NCBI GenBank assembly: GCA_910586555.1
Contig: CAJUJY010000105.1
Span: 1-6,195, forward strand
DNA length: 6,195 nucleotides
Reading direction: 5' to 3'
From: an uncultured Lachnospiraceae bacterium
Lineage (GTDB): Bacteria > Bacillota > Clostridia > Lachnospirales > Lachnospiraceae
The position numbers and the translations under genes were made by a program. Of this stretch, positions 5,069 through 6,195 are shown piece after piece. Positions within the stretch are counted from its first letter, which is position 1. Each line of letters begins with the position of its first letter. Under the pieces are notes generated by a model that had not been told where the DNA came from, made no database searches, and saw only the letters and a list, made by a program, of their open reading frames with translations.

Positions 5069-6013
5069 TTATTCATCAAAAATTTTGTCCATATCAACTG
5101 CTGTCTGGTAAAGTGAACAGTAGCCATCTACTATTGCACCAGATTTAACAGTAATGGTCTGGGCTTTAATATCACCTTTTAAAACAGCAGTAGATTCAAT
5201 AACTAAAGGCCCTTCTATATCAATATTCCCTTTTACGGCACCTGCAATATAAGCAGAAGTACCTGTAACATCACCTAAAACCACAGTGCCTACACCAATC
5301 CTTACAGTGCCTTCACTTATAAGGCCGCCATTAAGCTTAGGTGTATTTACATATATTTCAGATGCAACAACACCACCTGATACTTTACCATTAATATATA
5401 CCTTGCCGGCACATTCAATATCTCCTGTAATTGTACCCCTTACTTCAAGGGACCCGTCAGAAGAGATGCTTCCTGTAATAGTAGTATTTTCAGTGATTAC
5501 TGTTACTGTACCATTTAAACGCTCTTCATTCATGGCTTTCATGGCTTCATTATTTACGAAATCATCATTACCAGAAACAGGTGAAATAATACTTTTGGCA
5601 GGTTCTTCCTGTTGTGTTTCTTCTACAGCAGGTTCCTGTTTTTCTTCTGGTGTTTCTTCCTTTGGTGTTTCTTCCTTAACAGATGCCTCCTGGATTTCTT
5701 CTTTTTTCTGTGGTACTTCCTCTGCTACAGTTTCTTCTTTTTCTGCACTGCCAGCTTCCTGTTCCCCTGATGGTGTTTCCACTGGCACAGCCTCTTCTGC
5801 TGGCACGCTGCTATCTATGGCACTTATATCTTCATCAAGGTAAAAGCCTTCACTGTCAGCATCAAAGTGTGCATCTTCTGTTTCTTCACCAGCATTTTCA
5901 GCATCATCTGCAAAAATCTGGTTTAATAAATCCTTATCAATGCTGTTGTCCTCAAAATCCTCCAGTGTCCCGTCACCAAGGTTAAGGGTATCATCATCTT
6001 TAAATAAACCCAT
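5069..6013 (-). CDS. Bactofilin-family polymer-forming protein with acidic N-terminal extension
   Basis: Predicted cytoskeletal protein of 314 aa that would assemble nucleotide-independent filaments by stacking right-handed beta-helices. Residues about 169-303 are the bactofilin (DUF583) domain: TVITENTTITGSI, then repeating short strands with regular Gly turns such as VRGTITGDIECAGKVYINGK (191-210) and LVIESTAVLKGDIKAQTITV (270-289). Residues 1-140 are strongly acidic and probably disordered, rich in Glu, Asp and Pro with imperfect KEETP-type repeats near 113-126; this tail is long for a bactofilin. The start is the Met at 6011-6013, 7 nt from AGGAGG (6021-6026). A further in-frame start 13 codons upstream (6050-6052) would place that ribosome site inside the gene and is less likely. 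It is first in the putative operon with pyrH and frr. There is no signal peptide or membrane segment. The role (cell shape, division or envelope) is inferred from the family. Confidence 0.9.
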   Translation of the reverse strand: MGLFKDDDTLNLGDGTLEDFEDNSIDKDLLNQIFADDAENAGEETEDAHFDADSEGFYLDEDISAIDSSVPAEEAVPVETPSGEQEAGSAEKEETVAEEVPQKKEEIQEASVKEETPKEETPEEKQEPAVEETQQEEPAKSIISPVSGNDDFVNNEAMKAMNEERLNGTVTVITENTTITGSISSDGSLEVRGTITGDIECAGKVYINGKVSGGVVASEIYVNTPKLNGGLISEGTVRIGVGTVVLGDVTGTSAYIAGAVKGNIDIEGPLVIESTAVLKGDIKAQTITVKSGAIVDGYCSLYQTAVDMDKIFDE

Positions 6014-6020
6014 TTCTGTT

Positions 6021-6026
6021 CCTCCT
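6021..6026 (-). promoter_or_regulatory. Ribosome binding site that decides the bactofilin start
   Basis: AGGAGG on the minus strand with a 7-nt spacer to the ATG at 6011-6013. This argues against the longer in-frame start at 6050-6052, which has no comparable site. Confidence 0.75.
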
Positions 6027-6095
6027 AGAATATATTTTCTGTAAAACACCACTGCTTAATACATGTCTTTTTAAAAATAATGTCCATACTTTGCT

Positions 6096-6124
6096 ATTAT
6101 ATCACTAAATTTTTTATACGTCTA
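6096..6124 (-). promoter_or_regulatory. Sigma-A-type promoter of the bactofilin-pyrH-frr operon
   Basis: On the minus strand the -10 is a perfect TATAAT (6096-6101) with an upstream TG (6103-6104) making it an extended -10. A -35 TAGACG (6119-6124, 4 of 6 matches to TTGACA) lies 17 bp away. Initiation near 6089 would give a leader of about 75 nt. The sequence from 6125 to 6195 has runs of A and T but no gene or recognisable site. Confidence 0.7.
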
Positions 6125-6195
6125 CCTGAAAAAATTATTACCCACGGAAATCAATTTTCAAAAATCTCACAAATCTTGGAAGACTCAAGTAAGCA

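Noticed and set aside
4557..5843. Plus-strand open frames of up to ~185 codons opposite pyrH and the bactofilin gene
   Set aside because: Low-complexity Ser/Val/Thr-rich products mirror the acidic or repetitive minus-strand codons; there is no ribosome site and the sense gene is well supported.
6150..6170. CodY-box-like AATTTTCAAAAATCT upstream of the bactofilin promoter
   Set aside because: About three mismatches to the 15-bp consensus in AT-rich DNA; too weak to claim.

Overview
This 6.2 kb window is AT-rich, low-GC Firmicute DNA. The strong AGGAGG ribosome sites, the proteins and the intergenic palindromes suggest an anaerobic Clostridia-type genome, probably Lachnospiraceae-like; that placement is inference from style, not a database match. 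All seven recognised genes are on the minus strand, so transcription runs from high to low coordinates. I see no convincing plus-strand gene, RNA gene or CRISPR array.

Right block (about 6124 to 3719): a consensus-like promoter (-10 TATAAT with extended TG) precedes a bactofilin-type cytoskeletal protein with a long acidic N-terminal tail. It is followed by pyrH (UMP kinase) and frr (ribosome recycling factor). Gaps of 39 and 51 bp suggest one transcript. It ends in a 101-bp near-perfect palindrome (3598-3698) whose GC-rich base is followed by a U tract, giving a good intrinsic terminator that also looks like a small palindromic repeat element. The pyrH-frr pair lacks its common neighbours rpsB-tsf and uppS-cdsA within the window.

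Middle block (3569 to 1622): a YtrA-type GntR repressor, an ABC ATPase and an ABC-2 permease form a tightly coupled three-gene operon (4-bp overlap or near-overlap at each junction). Its promoter (TTGACA, 17 bp, TATACT) is embedded in a perfect 20-bp inverted repeat, a strong candidate autoregulatory operator. By analogy with ytr-type systems this is probably an inducible exporter linked to envelope or antimicrobial stress.

Left block (1621 to 1): a roughly 285-bp AT-rich intergenic stretch carries a structured end to the ABC operon and a leader with two adjacent stem-loops. It precedes a three-part signalling protein: a bacteriohemerythrin domain with all iron ligands, an unassigned (possibly CheX-like) middle region, and a CheY-like receiver. 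The receiver breaks off just before its conserved Lys-Pro and last helix. The foreign-looking tail begins at GTGTG, which fits the 5' end of a group II intron or another insertion; the cause lies outside the window.
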